Source of the DNA: Tomocerus qinae
Taxonomy: Eukaryota; Arthropoda; Collembola; Entomobryomorpha; Tomoceridae
Reading direction: 5' to 3'
Length of the DNA stretch: 64,000 bases
NCBI GenBank assembly: GCA_020055645.1
Contig: CM034546.1
Coordinates: 29,202,001-29,266,000, forward strand
The translations under genes and the position numbers were made by a program. Below, piece after piece: positions 21,422 to 31,110 of this stretch (positions are counted from its first letter, which is position 1; every line of letters starts with the position of its first letter). The notes below the pieces were generated by a model. The model was not told the origin of the DNA. It worked only from the letters and a program-made list of their open reading frames with translations, and did no database searches.

Positions 21422-23761
21422 GTGTTTTGTTGCAAACGGGATAGGGGCATTTCTCCTGCCAGATTCAGTGATATTCGTCCATTTTTACACTGTGGTGTGG
21501 ATTTGGCCGGACCATTCCTACTTCGGAACCTCACAGGCCGTGGAGGCCCCTTCAAGGTGTGGCTGACTCTCTTTATCTGTATGAGCTCGAGGGCCATACA
21601 TTTGGAAATCGTATCTTCAATGTCAATTGACGGGTTTCTATTGGAATTTCGACGTTTCATTTCTCGAAGAGGACGGCCCTCTCATATGTATTCAGATAAC
21701 GGTACCAACTTCGTTGGAGCAAATAATCGTATGGACGACTTTCACGAACAAATGAAAACAGCCATACAAACAAGGAACAAGATATTACCAGATATTGAAT
21801 TCGAGAAAATCGTATGGCAATTCAATCCACCAGCAGAACCCCATAAAGGCGGGTCCTGGGAGTCTGCGGTAAAATTGGTCAAAAATCATCTGAAAAAATT
21901 GATCGATAATGACATTTACAAATACACCTGGGCAGAATTTGAGACTATAACCACATTTGTCGAAGCAGTAGTCAATTCTCGCCCATTAACAGCAATATCT
22001 GAAGATCCAAGAGATTTAGACGTATTGACACCAGGACATTTTCTTATTGGCCACACCCTCACCATGAACCCAGAACATGACGTAACTCATTTAAAGGAGA
22101 ATCGTTTGGATAAATATCAACGAATTATGCGTCGACATCAAGAAATCTGGAAGAGATGGGAAAAGGAATACATATTATCCTTACAGAAAAGGCAGAAATG
22201 GATGTCAAAACAAGCAAATTTAAAAACGGGAGATTTAGTCTTAGTAATGGAAGACAACCAACCACCACTTCAGTGGCGAACCGGCAGAATAAAAGCAGTA
22301 CATCCCGCAAAGCACGGTCTTATTCCAGTTACTACGGTAGAAACTCAAAGTACGTATGACGAAAAAAGGGGTAAAATTCAGAAAACGGTGAAGGAATTTC
22401 TAAGACCAATTTCCAAATTAGCAAAACTGCCGGAAGATGACTTCGATGGTCCAATGCTACCACATGAATTGGAAGACAAACCAACAGCAACAGATTCAAA
22501 AGTTACGCATATAGCCCATGAAAAAGGATACTACGAAATGGCAAAACTATATCCAAACCAAAGCCAGAAATCATCAGCATGGCCGTGGATTTATACCGCT
22601 GTGGTCATGGTCTTAGCAAACGTTCAACAAACGTCGGCCACAGAAATTGACCAGAATAAGAAAATCAGATCATGGTGGACTACTACCATGGTATTCTATT
22701 GTGTGATTATATTCGCCATCCTCGGATTTATTGGCAATACGATAACCTTAATAGCGATCAGCCGAACTCCACAACTGAAAAAGAACAAATTCAATTGGCT
22801 AATAATGAGTCTATGCTGCTCAGACTTGTTGTATAGCAGTGTGACACTTCCAATGACAGCAGTAAGATACTACTACGATGCATGGATGTTAGGACCCTTC
22901 ATGTGCCAAGTTTATGCATGGTTTCTATACGGAAACTTGTGTTGCACATTGGCTAATATCCTCACAATATCATTCAATAGATATGTGTGTATAGTACATC
23001 ACTGGGACTATTATTATTTATTTTCCAAATATCGTATGTGGTTCATGATCATCGTTACCTGGGTTTTAAGTTTTTTAATGGTCACGCCTCCAGCAATAGG
23101 AATTTGGGGGAAATTAGGCCCCAAGCCAAACAACCCAGCTTCATGCTCTATAATTCCAGATAAATACGGTCAATCCCCAAAGAAAATGATTTGGATAGTA
23201 GAAATTTGCTTTCCTACTGCAATCATTATATATTGTTACGCACGAATTTTCTTCTACACACGGAAAATAAGAAGACAGGTCGGCACTTTAACTAAAAGGT
23301 CCATTACTGGATACGAAGAAAGAAACAAGGAGGAAAAACAACTATTTCGAATGATTTGTTTCGTATTCCTTGGATTTTTATTCAACTTTCAGCCTGTCAT
23401 TATCCTAAATTTGTACGACCCGAAGAGAGAAAAAGTATCTAAGTTAGTACATATCGGAAGTGCACTACTTGTATGGTCCTCCTCGTGGACAAATGTACTG
23501 ATCTATGCGATTTCAAACCCGCAGTACCGCAGTGCATATAAGAAATTACTATTACCAAGACGCCGTCTCACTGCAACCCACTCCTCAACAAAAATTATAA
23601 CTACAACTATAATATTACTACTGATTGGATCAGGAATGGCAACGTTTCATCAAACTCAGCCAAACCTCTCGAAACTAGCCTCTCCATGTGAATATGAGTG
23701 CCACCACATCATGAAATTCCAGAATGTACAAGCACTATCTCTTAGCTACATACAAAAATAA
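21422..23761 (+). CDS. BEL/Pao integrase core fused in frame to a Tre1/Moody-type class A GPCR and an Env signal segment
   Basis: One uninterrupted 779-residue frame. Residues about 10-330 are a BEL/Pao integrase core with acidic residues D27, D91 and E146 in the expected motifs (GVDLAGP, SDNGTNF, GGSWE), followed by its C-terminal region. Residues 385-400 form a hydrophobic stretch. Residues about 415-712 (22664-23557) are a complete rhodopsin-like receptor: N438, D467, C494 paired with C574, NRY at 518-520, W546, P597, P657 and a TM7 motif NVLIY (690-694) where NPxxY is usual. The NRY triplet and the loop after TM4 (GIWGKLG) point to the Tre1/Moody family of guidance and barrier receptors. 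Residues 722-744 are a further hydrophobic segment leading into Cys-rich Env-like sequence. The receptor is intronless, as expected for a captured cDNA. The frame ends just before a frameshifted Env continuation. Confidence 0.85.
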   Translation: MFCCKRDRGISPARFSDIRPFLHCGVDLAGPFLLRNLTGRGGPFKVWLTLFICMSSRAIHLEIVSSMSIDGFLLEFRRFISRRGRPSHMYSDNGTNFVGANNRMDDFHEQMKTAIQTRNKILPDIEFEKIVWQFNPPAEPHKGGSWESAVKLVKNHLKKLIDNDIYKYTWAEFETITTFVEAVVNSRPLTAISEDPRDLDVLTPGHFLIGHTLTMNPEHDVTHLKENRLDKYQRIMRRHQEIWKRWEKEYILSLQKRQKWMSKQANLKTGDLVLVMEDNQPPLQWRTGRIKAVHPAKHGLIPVTTVETQSTYDEKRGKIQKTVKEFLRPISKLAKLPEDDFDGPMLPHELEDKPTATDSKVTHIAHEKGYYEMAKLYPNQSQKSSAWPWIYTAVVMVLANVQQTSATEIDQNKKIRSWWTTTMVFYCVIIFAILGFIGNTITLIAISRTPQLKKNKFNWLIMSLCCSDLLYSSVTLPMTAVRYYYDAWMLGPFMCQVYAWFLYGNLCCTLANILTISFNRYVCIVHHWDYYYLFSKYRMWFMIIVTWVLSFLMVTPPAIGIWGKLGPKPNNPASCSIIPDKYGQSPKKMIWIVEICFPTAIIIYCYARIFFYTRKIRRQVGTLTKRSITGYEERNKEEKQLFRMICFVFLGFLFNFQPVIILNLYDPKREKVSKLVHIGSALLVWSSSWTNVLIYAISNPQYRSAYKKLLLPRRRLTATHSSTKIITTTIILLLIGSGMATFHQTQPNLSKLASPCEYECHHIMKFQNVQALSLSYIQK
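22664..23557 (+). other. Captured GPCR segment within the retroelement polyprotein
   Basis: Sub-feature of the 779-residue frame, marking the seven-transmembrane receptor. All seven hydrophobic segments, both extracellular cysteines and the cytoplasmic NRY are present. No intron interrupts it, although class A receptor genes in arthropods usually have several. Its expected cell location is the plasma membrane or a viral or vesicle envelope. Ligand and G-protein coupling cannot be read from sequence. The P-to-V change in the TM7 motif could alter signalling. Confidence 0.85.
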
Positions 23762-25101
23762 ACGGAACTCTTTGCTTTCGAAATGTCACATGCGATCTCG
23801 GAAAAATGATTGCACCTGAGGGCACTTCATGCTTGAATGTATCCAACGACGCACAATGCAAGGAATTTAAGGAGTCTACATTAGATGACCTGGAATGCCA
23901 GTCACATTTTACAGCTCCAGATCCGGCGTTATTCTATCAAGACGATGTCAGATCACCACTATGTGCCGTCGGTGACCATGTCCTAAAACATTGTCAACAT
24001 TTTACCGAGCAGTATGAAAACGTTCCCGTAATCATTCAAGACGGGCAATTACACCCGCTTCTAAAATTGAATCTACAACAAGACGCCCGAAAAGAATCTT
24101 TTGAGTCATACACTTGCAAGGGTTCGTGTACAAAAGAGAAATGTACCTCCAAACAATGCAAGGGTGACAAATTATTCTGCGAACAGTTTGGCCGCACTAA
24201 CGAAATTCGAGCTAATTGCGAATGTCGTTACAATTCTTCAACGCTTCTTCACCGCATGATATCCCCCTTGGGCGATTTTTACCCCCAATGTTGGGGCACA
24301 ATGAGGCTGTTTACCCGAAAGGAAGATTTAAGTCATTCTCAAACAGTATATCCATGCGCAACGTGTAGCATTGAGTGTACTAAAACCGGTCTTAAAATTT
24401 CAACCCCCGGAATAGTAGCCAAATACATAAAAGCTCAGAAAAACCCTAATTTTGTGTCTGTAGTTCCAACCTCATTTGAGACAGCCTTACAGCTAACCAA
24501 AAGTATGTCAAGCTCTCCAGGTAAATTACAAATAGAAATTTGGGTACTTGATTATGATTCCCCGACAATTAGATCAATAACATGCCCTCGAATCCCCTTT
24601 TGTGAATTAATTGATTGTCATTTTTGCGCAGACCGATGGAGAAATTTCTCCTGCTACACTTACATCCAATACGTGATTATAGCAATAGCCACACTAACTC
24701 TTTCCTCAATTATTTTTACGGTAATATATATCTCGAAAATTATTTGCACCCTGTTACGGTGTATATCGTGGCCTTTACGAATTGTTATACAATTCATGAG
24801 GGCGGGGAAAACCCGCCCGAAACCAATTACTAGAGAATCAGATGATAATATTGGGACCCCCCTTATAGAAGTAGCCCCACATATATCCACACCTATAGTC
24901 GAAGCTCGAAACGAAACTCGTAGCGCACGTCGAAACTCAACACGGGTACGCCGACGAGACTATTTGCCCACAAGACTTTTGACTATTTTTTCCCTATGGG
25001 TATCCATTTTCTTATGTTATGGGTGCTCAGATTTTGCATCCATTTCCGCCCAATCCAAGGAATGTCACTATGCCTCAGATACTACAACAACAAAGCTATA
25101 A
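23746..25101 (+). pseudogene. Env-like cysteine-rich glycoprotein of the BEL/Pao element
   Basis: The 431-residue frame from the ATG at 23806 is open upstream to 23746 and continues, one frame over, the Env-like end of the previous ORF. The two are separated by a stop at 23759-23761, so a frameshift probably broke a single env gene. The ectodomain (about 1-283) has more than 20 cysteines in C-x2-4-C patterns and NxS/T sites. A transmembrane segment lies at about 286-314, a long basic tail has a cluster RVRRR (380-384), and a second hydrophobic stretch is at 391-407. This layout resembles the first glycoprotein of phlebovirus-like Env polyproteins carried by some BEL/Pao elements. The second glycoprotein is absent because the frame stops 24 residues after the second hydrophobic segment. 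Family assignment is tentative. Confidence 0.55.
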
Positions 25102-25129
25102 AAACATGGACCATATGTTATCCAAATAG

Positions 25130-25137
25130 TATATAAG
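25130..25137 (+). promoter_or_regulatory. TATA-like box before accessory ORF A
   Basis: TATATAAG lies 70 bases before the ATG at 25207 and matches the octamer in the candidate 3' LTR at 28382. A polypyrimidine tract ending in TTTGCAG directly before the ATG could also serve as a splice acceptor for a subgenomic message. Both readings are inferences. Confidence 0.35.
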
Positions 25138-25206
25138 AATCTCGACTTTTGTCTTAGAATTAAGTCCGTAATAAATTAATAAGTAGTTCCATCCGGTCTT
25201 TGCAGT

Positions 25207-26206
25207 ATGGATACCTCTCAACACTTTTTCAACGGAACTATGGAAGAACTCGAATTTATTTTAAACACTCCCAAAACTCCTGCAACCATGGTACCTTCAC
25301 CTGATATCGCTCCTTTACCATGGTCCCCATTTTCGGTACCCCCTTTAACAGTAAATAACGAAATTGAAAACACAACTTCTACTCTTGAAGCAGAAAAACC
25401 ATTGGTTTTAAGCAACCATACCTCTACAGTCCCAGAATCTAGTAAAGTGCTAGTTGTGAACGCATCCACAAGTGAAAACAGTAAACCCCCAACAACCACG
25501 ATAGTTCCCACCAGTCCTACAAAAGAAATCATAAATCTTCTTACTACTCCTCCATTGATAGACATAAGCTCGATAATTGACGAATTTATAACCTCTGAGT
25601 CCACCCAACAACTAAATTCACAGTCCTTCAGCGAAGCGATACTCCAAGATGCAGAACTCAACCAAATAGATGATTATAACATCGTGATTAATTCTAAAGT
25701 GCAAGAAAATTTGGAATTACGGCGCAAAATCATTAATCTGGAAAATACGATATCTTCTAATTCTCAATTCGCAAGCATGCGAGCTACCCGTATACGATTT
25801 CTAGAACGCTATGTATTAGAAATACATAATGAGAAAACCAGAATCCAACACATACTAAATACATTACTGCACCCTGGACCTTCCGCATCGCATCCATTGA
25901 CAAACACTAGCTGCCCATTATCTGGCAGAGAACGTATGAATCACGAAGACATTAATTTGATTTTATTGATTTGAATTTGAACATTAACATTCGAATTAGA
26001 TTTGGAAAACGTACGTAATTAGACACGTAGAAGCATTGGCGACTATACAGTCCTTACAAAAACAGATAAAGAGCATGCGGTTACGTATTTTTCCAGCTCA
26101 TAGGAAAATAAACTCTAAAAAGAGTAAACCTGTTCCTACTAAACGGACAGAAATCCCTACAAAGGGAACCACAAGAAAACAAACGACATCTTCAACCGCA
26201 AACTAA
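25207..26206 (+). pseudogene. Accessory ORF A of the retroelement (Ser/Thr/Pro-rich plus coiled coil)
   Basis: The intact frame (25207-25974, 255 residues) has a Pro/Ser/Thr-rich, acidic N-terminal half (about residues 1-130) and a helical, coiled-coil-like segment (about 150-215). After the stop, a second frame remains coding-like from about 26010 to the stop at 26204-26206. It encodes a helical Gln/Lys segment and a basic Thr/Lys-rich tail that could bind nucleic acid. A single frameshift near 25960-26000 would explain this. No known family is recognised. Its place, 3' of env, is that of accessory or regulatory genes in complex retroviruses. Confidence 0.5.
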
Positions 26207-26218
26207 TATATATAAATA
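26207..26218 (+). promoter_or_regulatory. TATA-like box before accessory ORF B
   Basis: TATATATAAATA directly follows the end of ORF A and lies about 230 bases before the ATG of ORF B. AT-rich context makes a chance occurrence possible. Confidence 0.25.
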
Positions 26219-26441
26219 CTTCCAGTTAAAAACACAACCACCGCTAAATGAACTGCTTATATTGCACTAAGGAAATATTCTGTTTAAACAAAAGTATGTC
26301 ACAAGGCTGTATTCATACTAATAATTCTTAATTCACCTTTTATTTTGTAACCAGTGAAGAAGTTCCTCAATAGTTCATTCACATCACGTTGGTTATCCAG
26401 ACTTGTTCTTCTTACCGATTTGCTCTCTCTTCAATCTTAAA

Positions 26442-27814
26442 ATGGATCTAATTCTTTCAAGCTACGATAGTGACAGTGATAGCAATAGTTTCCTGTCTCT
26501 AGAAGATGGAAACTGTATACCTACAAACGCTGACAATTCCGACAAAAAGTACGCTGAATTGCTTCAAAAATATAACTATGTGAAACAGTGGAATAGACAG
26601 TTTTGAGCCAGTTATATTGAAGTAAGTGGAAAATACAATGTTGCATTAAAGATACAAAGTGAAGTGGAACCAATAGTTACACAATTATGTGATTTGGTTG
26701 AATCTACCAACCAGCGGTTGGAAAGCACAAATGAAAAATTAGTGTTAACAACCGCCGAACTCATGAAGGTTACCTGTGCCCATGAAAACAATAAGGTTAC
26801 AATAAAACTGTGGCAAGGCCGATACGGTAACGAGCAACAAAGACTTCAGGAGAAAACAACTGATTATCTCATCCTAGAACAGAACCATGACGTATGGATT
26901 AGAGAACATAAGGATCTCCAGGAAAACCATCAAAAACTCGAGGGTGTGAACGAGACTCTCCAAGCAGATATCGTATACAAGGATGAAAGATATGCCAACT
27001 TACAACGTGCCATTGCCGATCTTAACAGCAGTTATGATGAGGTCAATGATAACCATCATGATCTTAATTTACAATTGGAAGAAGCAGTGGCTCAGAACGC
27101 AGTACTCCAAGCTGAAATTGACAGAATGAATAAGGAAAAACTCCTAAGTCAAATTGAAATTCAATCCTCACGTAACAACCGAACAAAATTGTGTGCTAGG
27201 TTTAAAAAAGTAAAAATGACTATTCAGACCTACAGAAACTAGCAAAAGGGTTTGAGCAGGCCGGTGCTCTCTTCAGAGCTGAGAATAAACCACTCCAACA
27301 ACAGCTACGGGACAATAAACCTGAAGGCCAATTTCTTCTTCGGGAACAATTAGAAGCCAAAGATGAAGAAATTGCTCATCTCTCCCAATCTCTTAGGAAA
27401 AAGCAGACTGAGATTTGGGAACATCAAGATGACTTCGCTCGTCAAGTTTTAGAAAAAAAGAAGGTCCTAAAAGCAAAGGCTATTGTCCAAGCCAAATTAG
27501 ATGACACAAAAATGGTCCTGGAACATACACAGGAAGGATTGGAAATACAAAATGAAGCCATCTCTAATCTCCAAACCGAGGTATCACTCACGCGGCAAAG
27601 ATGTGTGCGACAATACATCCGTCGTGCTAAAGTACTGACCACCATCAGAAGTGATAATCTTCAAACCCGTGCACTTCACGCCGCAAGAATCACATTGCGA
27701 AACGCACAACGAGCCCGAAGAGATATTGGCATTCACAAGGAATATCGTCACGTTTTCATACAAAATTTAAATCAACGTCGTCTTCTACGCTCTCGACGAG
27801 ACTTTGTTAATTAA
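26442..27814 (+). pseudogene. Accessory ORF B of the retroelement, long coiled coil with basic tail (broken)
   Basis: The frame starts at 26442 with a short acidic Ser/Asp-rich stretch, meets an in-frame TGA at 26604, and resumes in the same frame to 27242. It shifts frame near 27210-27230 and then stays open to the stop at 27812-27814. Ignoring the two lesions, the coding-like span is about 457 codons. Most of it shows heptad-like Leu/Glu/Gln/Lys composition (26610-27560), and the last 80 residues are Arg-rich with repeated RR and basic-aliphatic motifs. No family is recognised. The layout suggests an oligomeric nucleic-acid-binding protein. The intact parts retain strong coding character, so the breaks are probably recent. 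Confidence 0.5.
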
Positions 27815-27968
27815 CATTTATTATCATTGTGGTTTTCCTTTCTTCCGTTTCTTCAGTATTTTATCACATATCTACTTATTCTTAGACTCAAACTAATATC
27901 GTTCTTTAAGTATCATTGCTTATCATATCTTGTATTTATCAATTTTTTGTCTTCTTTTACGGTAACCC

Positions 27969-28449
27969 AAAGGCCGGGAGAATATTATATTATGTACGTA
28001 GTCTTAAAGTATTATATTAATAAGACGTAGTCTGTAAATAGGTACCTAAAAATATATTTATTGCTGACTCTCAACCGCACATATGCATGTAGTAAATAAA
28101 GTTTTGTTTTCCTTATAGCTATACAACAGAATCAGTGCACTATGTATAATGTATTTACGCTATTGTTAAGTATAAAGTATAAACTGATTTTCCTTGACTA
28201 ATTTAGGTTAAATTATTTTCCTTAAACAGCCCTAAATCAATGAACTCCTTTTTATCCTTTCTTTAGACTTTTATGTGTTAGATATTAGATGATAATTAGG
28301 TTAGTCACTAACCACTAGTTAAAACTTATTTTATGTAACACTTTTATCCATTTTACTGGAACAAACATCCTGTAACCATAGTATATAAGCCTGTACTTTA
28401 ATCGAAATAAATATTTTAAGTTTCACTCTTAGTTTCACCCTTCTTTACA
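27969..28449 (+). repeat. Candidate polypurine tract and 3' LTR of the BEL/Pao element
   Basis: A purine-rich tract (AAAGGCCGGGAGAA, 27969-27982) is followed by a non-coding stretch of about 467 bases containing a TATATAAG box (28382-28389), an AATAAA signal at about 28405-28410 and a terminal TACA at 28449. This is the expected order for an LTR after the last ORF. No matching 5' LTR exists in the window because the left half of the element is missing or rearranged. Boundaries are therefore tentative. Confidence 0.4.
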
Positions 28450-28550
28450 AGGTTTTATTTTCATACACATACGTATAGACTTTTCAATTTACTGGTCAGA
28501 ATCTTCGGGACATTTTCATTATTCGTATATTGCAAGATTCTGCATACCAT

Positions 28551-28830
28551 TTTAAGCATCGACTATAGGCCGACGGATCGTATAGTAAATTGTAATCATC
28601 GACTATAAGCCGTCAGATTGTATATTAAATTATAATCATCGACTGTAAGCCGTCAGATTGTATAATAAATTGTAATCATCCACTATAAACCGACAGACTG
28701 CATTTTAAATTGTAATCATCGATAATAACCCGTCGGAATGCAACTTAGTTTGTTATTTTCGACTATAAACCGTTGGAAACCTAAATTAATTGTTATCCTC
28801 TACTATACGCTGTACGTTTGAATGTATCCC
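28551..28830. repeat. 40-base minisatellite, 7 copies
   Basis: The unit (TCGACTATAAGCCGTCAGAT... followed by an AT-rich half) recurs with exact 40-base spacing at 28561, 28601, 28641, 28681, 28721, 28761 and 28801, with increasing divergence to the right. Confidence 0.9.
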
Positions 28831-28832
28831 TG

Positions 28833-29110
28833 TGTGGTACAAATGTACCACATTGGGTTTTGCTATGTGGTACAATTGTACCACACTTGGATATTGCCAT
28901 GTTAGCAAGAGTAGGGCCTTAACCATTGGTTTGGCCACAAGTATAAAAACACGAAACCTTGTGTGGTACAATTGTACCACACTTGGATATTGCCATGTTA
29001 GCAAGAGTAGGGCCTTAACCATTGGTTTGGCCACAAGTATAAAAACACGAAACCTTGTGTGGTACAATTGTACCACACTTGGATACTGCTGCGTGGTACA
29101 ATTGTACCAC
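28833..29110. repeat. Palindrome-bearing repeat with 96-base tandem duplication
   Basis: The perfect 18-base palindrome GTGGTACAATTGTACCAC occurs at 28867, 28963, 29059 and 29093, with a one-base variant at 28833. Between the first three lies a 96-base unit present twice in near-identical form. Frames on both strands across it are repeat-driven. Confidence 0.9.
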
Positions 29111-29519
29111 ACTTGGTAGTCCGCGGAAGTTTTTAGGCTTGGATGTGGAAGTGTTAATACAAACATATTTACTCAGGTATCGAAAACCTCTTGCAACCAG
29201 CATGGTTGCTGTGGAAATCGGCCCTTGCCCCGCCCCCAAAGTAGAGGGAGCTTACATTTTCTCAGCCAATAGAATGTCACGCTCCCTTCGGGGGCGTGGC
29301 TAATTGGCGGAGCTAAAGTGTGAAAATTAGACAGTGGGCGGGGCCTGTTACACTGGAAATTAAAATTTTTTCGATGCCTATTGACCCTAGGTAGTAGTAA
29401 GATGAAATTTTAGAATATTTTTTGACTATTGGAGTAACTCATTGAGCATACTATTATACCATTAATGTATATCGTATATTTTATACATTGTGATGGTCGA
29501 TATTATATTCAGGATTCCA

Positions 29520-30175
29520 AAAATTTACCACACAAAAAAATCGGGTAAGAACTTTAAACAGAATTCCAAGAGTTGTAAAGCAATTTTTACATGTATTTTG
29601 ATGATCATCAGAGATTTCCAAATCTGCGGTACCGGGAGCTTAAAGTCCTGGTGCACACAAACGTAAATGATCTCTTGACTATCATATTCCTCATTAACTT
29701 TTTTTGGGAAAGTGCTAAAGGATCCGAGATTACTGATCAATCACCCATAAAATAAAGTATATTCAATAAAGATTCATCGGAACTTATTCTAGAGGTTATA
29801 TTTAGAAATTTTCACAATTTTGTCTTTGATTGGAAGATACACGGATCACAAAATGCAAATACAGGATTATGTATCAATTTCAAGTTTCAAACGATGATAT
29901 CTTCAAGCCAGAGACAAAAATGTGAATCAAAGTATAAACTCTAGAATAAGTTTTGAAGAATCTTTTTTACATTTACTACATGGGTGTAGGACCAGTAATC
30001 TCAGATCCTTTAGGATTTTCCCAAAAAAAGTACGAATTTTCGCGTTTCCCATTCACCCTCTATGATAACTTTTGCTGGTTGCCTAGCACCGTCCCCATTT
30101 GTGGTAGAAACAGTCTTTTGAAATCTGAACCACTGCCTTAAACGGTGCAAAATTTGCTTTACAGAATCGAAAACT
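29520..30175. repeat. Degenerate long inverted repeat
   Basis: The stretch 29695-29800 is largely the reverse complement of 29930-30035 (shared words CTTTTTTTGGGAAA, CTAAAGGATC, GAGATTACTG, TTATTCTAGAG). Weaker pairing extends outward to about 29560 and 30170. The centre is about 130 bases. It resembles an old MITE or fold-back element. No target duplication could be settled. Confidence 0.6.
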
Positions 30176-31011
30176 GACTCACTTCTTTGGGAATCTAACT
30201 TTTATTAAACCAATTCAAAATTCAAAACATCAATGTAAATTGTCAAATTGAATTTTCCCGCACATGAAGTAATAGAAACCTTGAGCGCACTGAAAGCTGG
30301 AAAAATTTTCATACAGAATGCATGCATTGTTCCTTTAATGAAATTTTTTGTGCCTTGTAAGTAGTAGGAGACTATAAACCGCGCTAGTAAGGATAACACA
30401 CGATGATATAAACAAGCATCCCTATGGAAATTTTGAAATGCAATTCGAACAAGAAGATTATATTATAGAGTGATTCATTAATCAGAAGTGTTTAGATTGC
30501 GACACTTTATTAACTGTCTTGACTTAACAGTTGGTTCTACAAGCACAAAAGTTGAGATAAGAAGATTACAGAATTGGTAAAACCTCGACATTCATGAAAT
30601 AATTTTGTAAATCACTCTTTTATCCATTCATATTCAGTTAACATAGCGTATATAACTTACATTACATTGCGCATTGCATGATGATAGTCTCAATACAAAT
30701 AGTGTACAGTTATCACGATAAGGAAAGTAAAGTAAGAGTAAATACATTAGGCTATTAGGCATATGCTTAGTTGAAATCATTACATAGGTATAGTATAATA
30801 TATGTGTATATTGACCAATGGAAATTTGCAGAGCATTCAGGATCAGGACTTGAACGTTGAACTTATCGACTCTCAACTTTTGAGCTATGAGCTAATTTTC
30901 ATGGGAAAGATAAGGAAAACTTACCTGATAAATTGTTTTACTCCCAATACCAATATTTAATTGTCATACCTATATTTAAACGGCCCATATGGCACCAGGT
31001 ACACATACTTC

Positions 31012-31019
31012 TATAAATA
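31012..31019 (+). promoter_or_regulatory. TATA box of the DOMON gene
   Basis: TATAAATA lies 92 bases before the start codon at 31111, a spacing compatible with a core promoter and a short 5' leader. Confidence 0.5.
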
Positions 31020-31110
31020 GATATTTGTACGTTATGAAATGACCCAATTTCGATTTGCATTTGTTCATAACTTTCATTATTGATTGGGCTAGCAAAAAGG
31101 AAGTTCCAAA

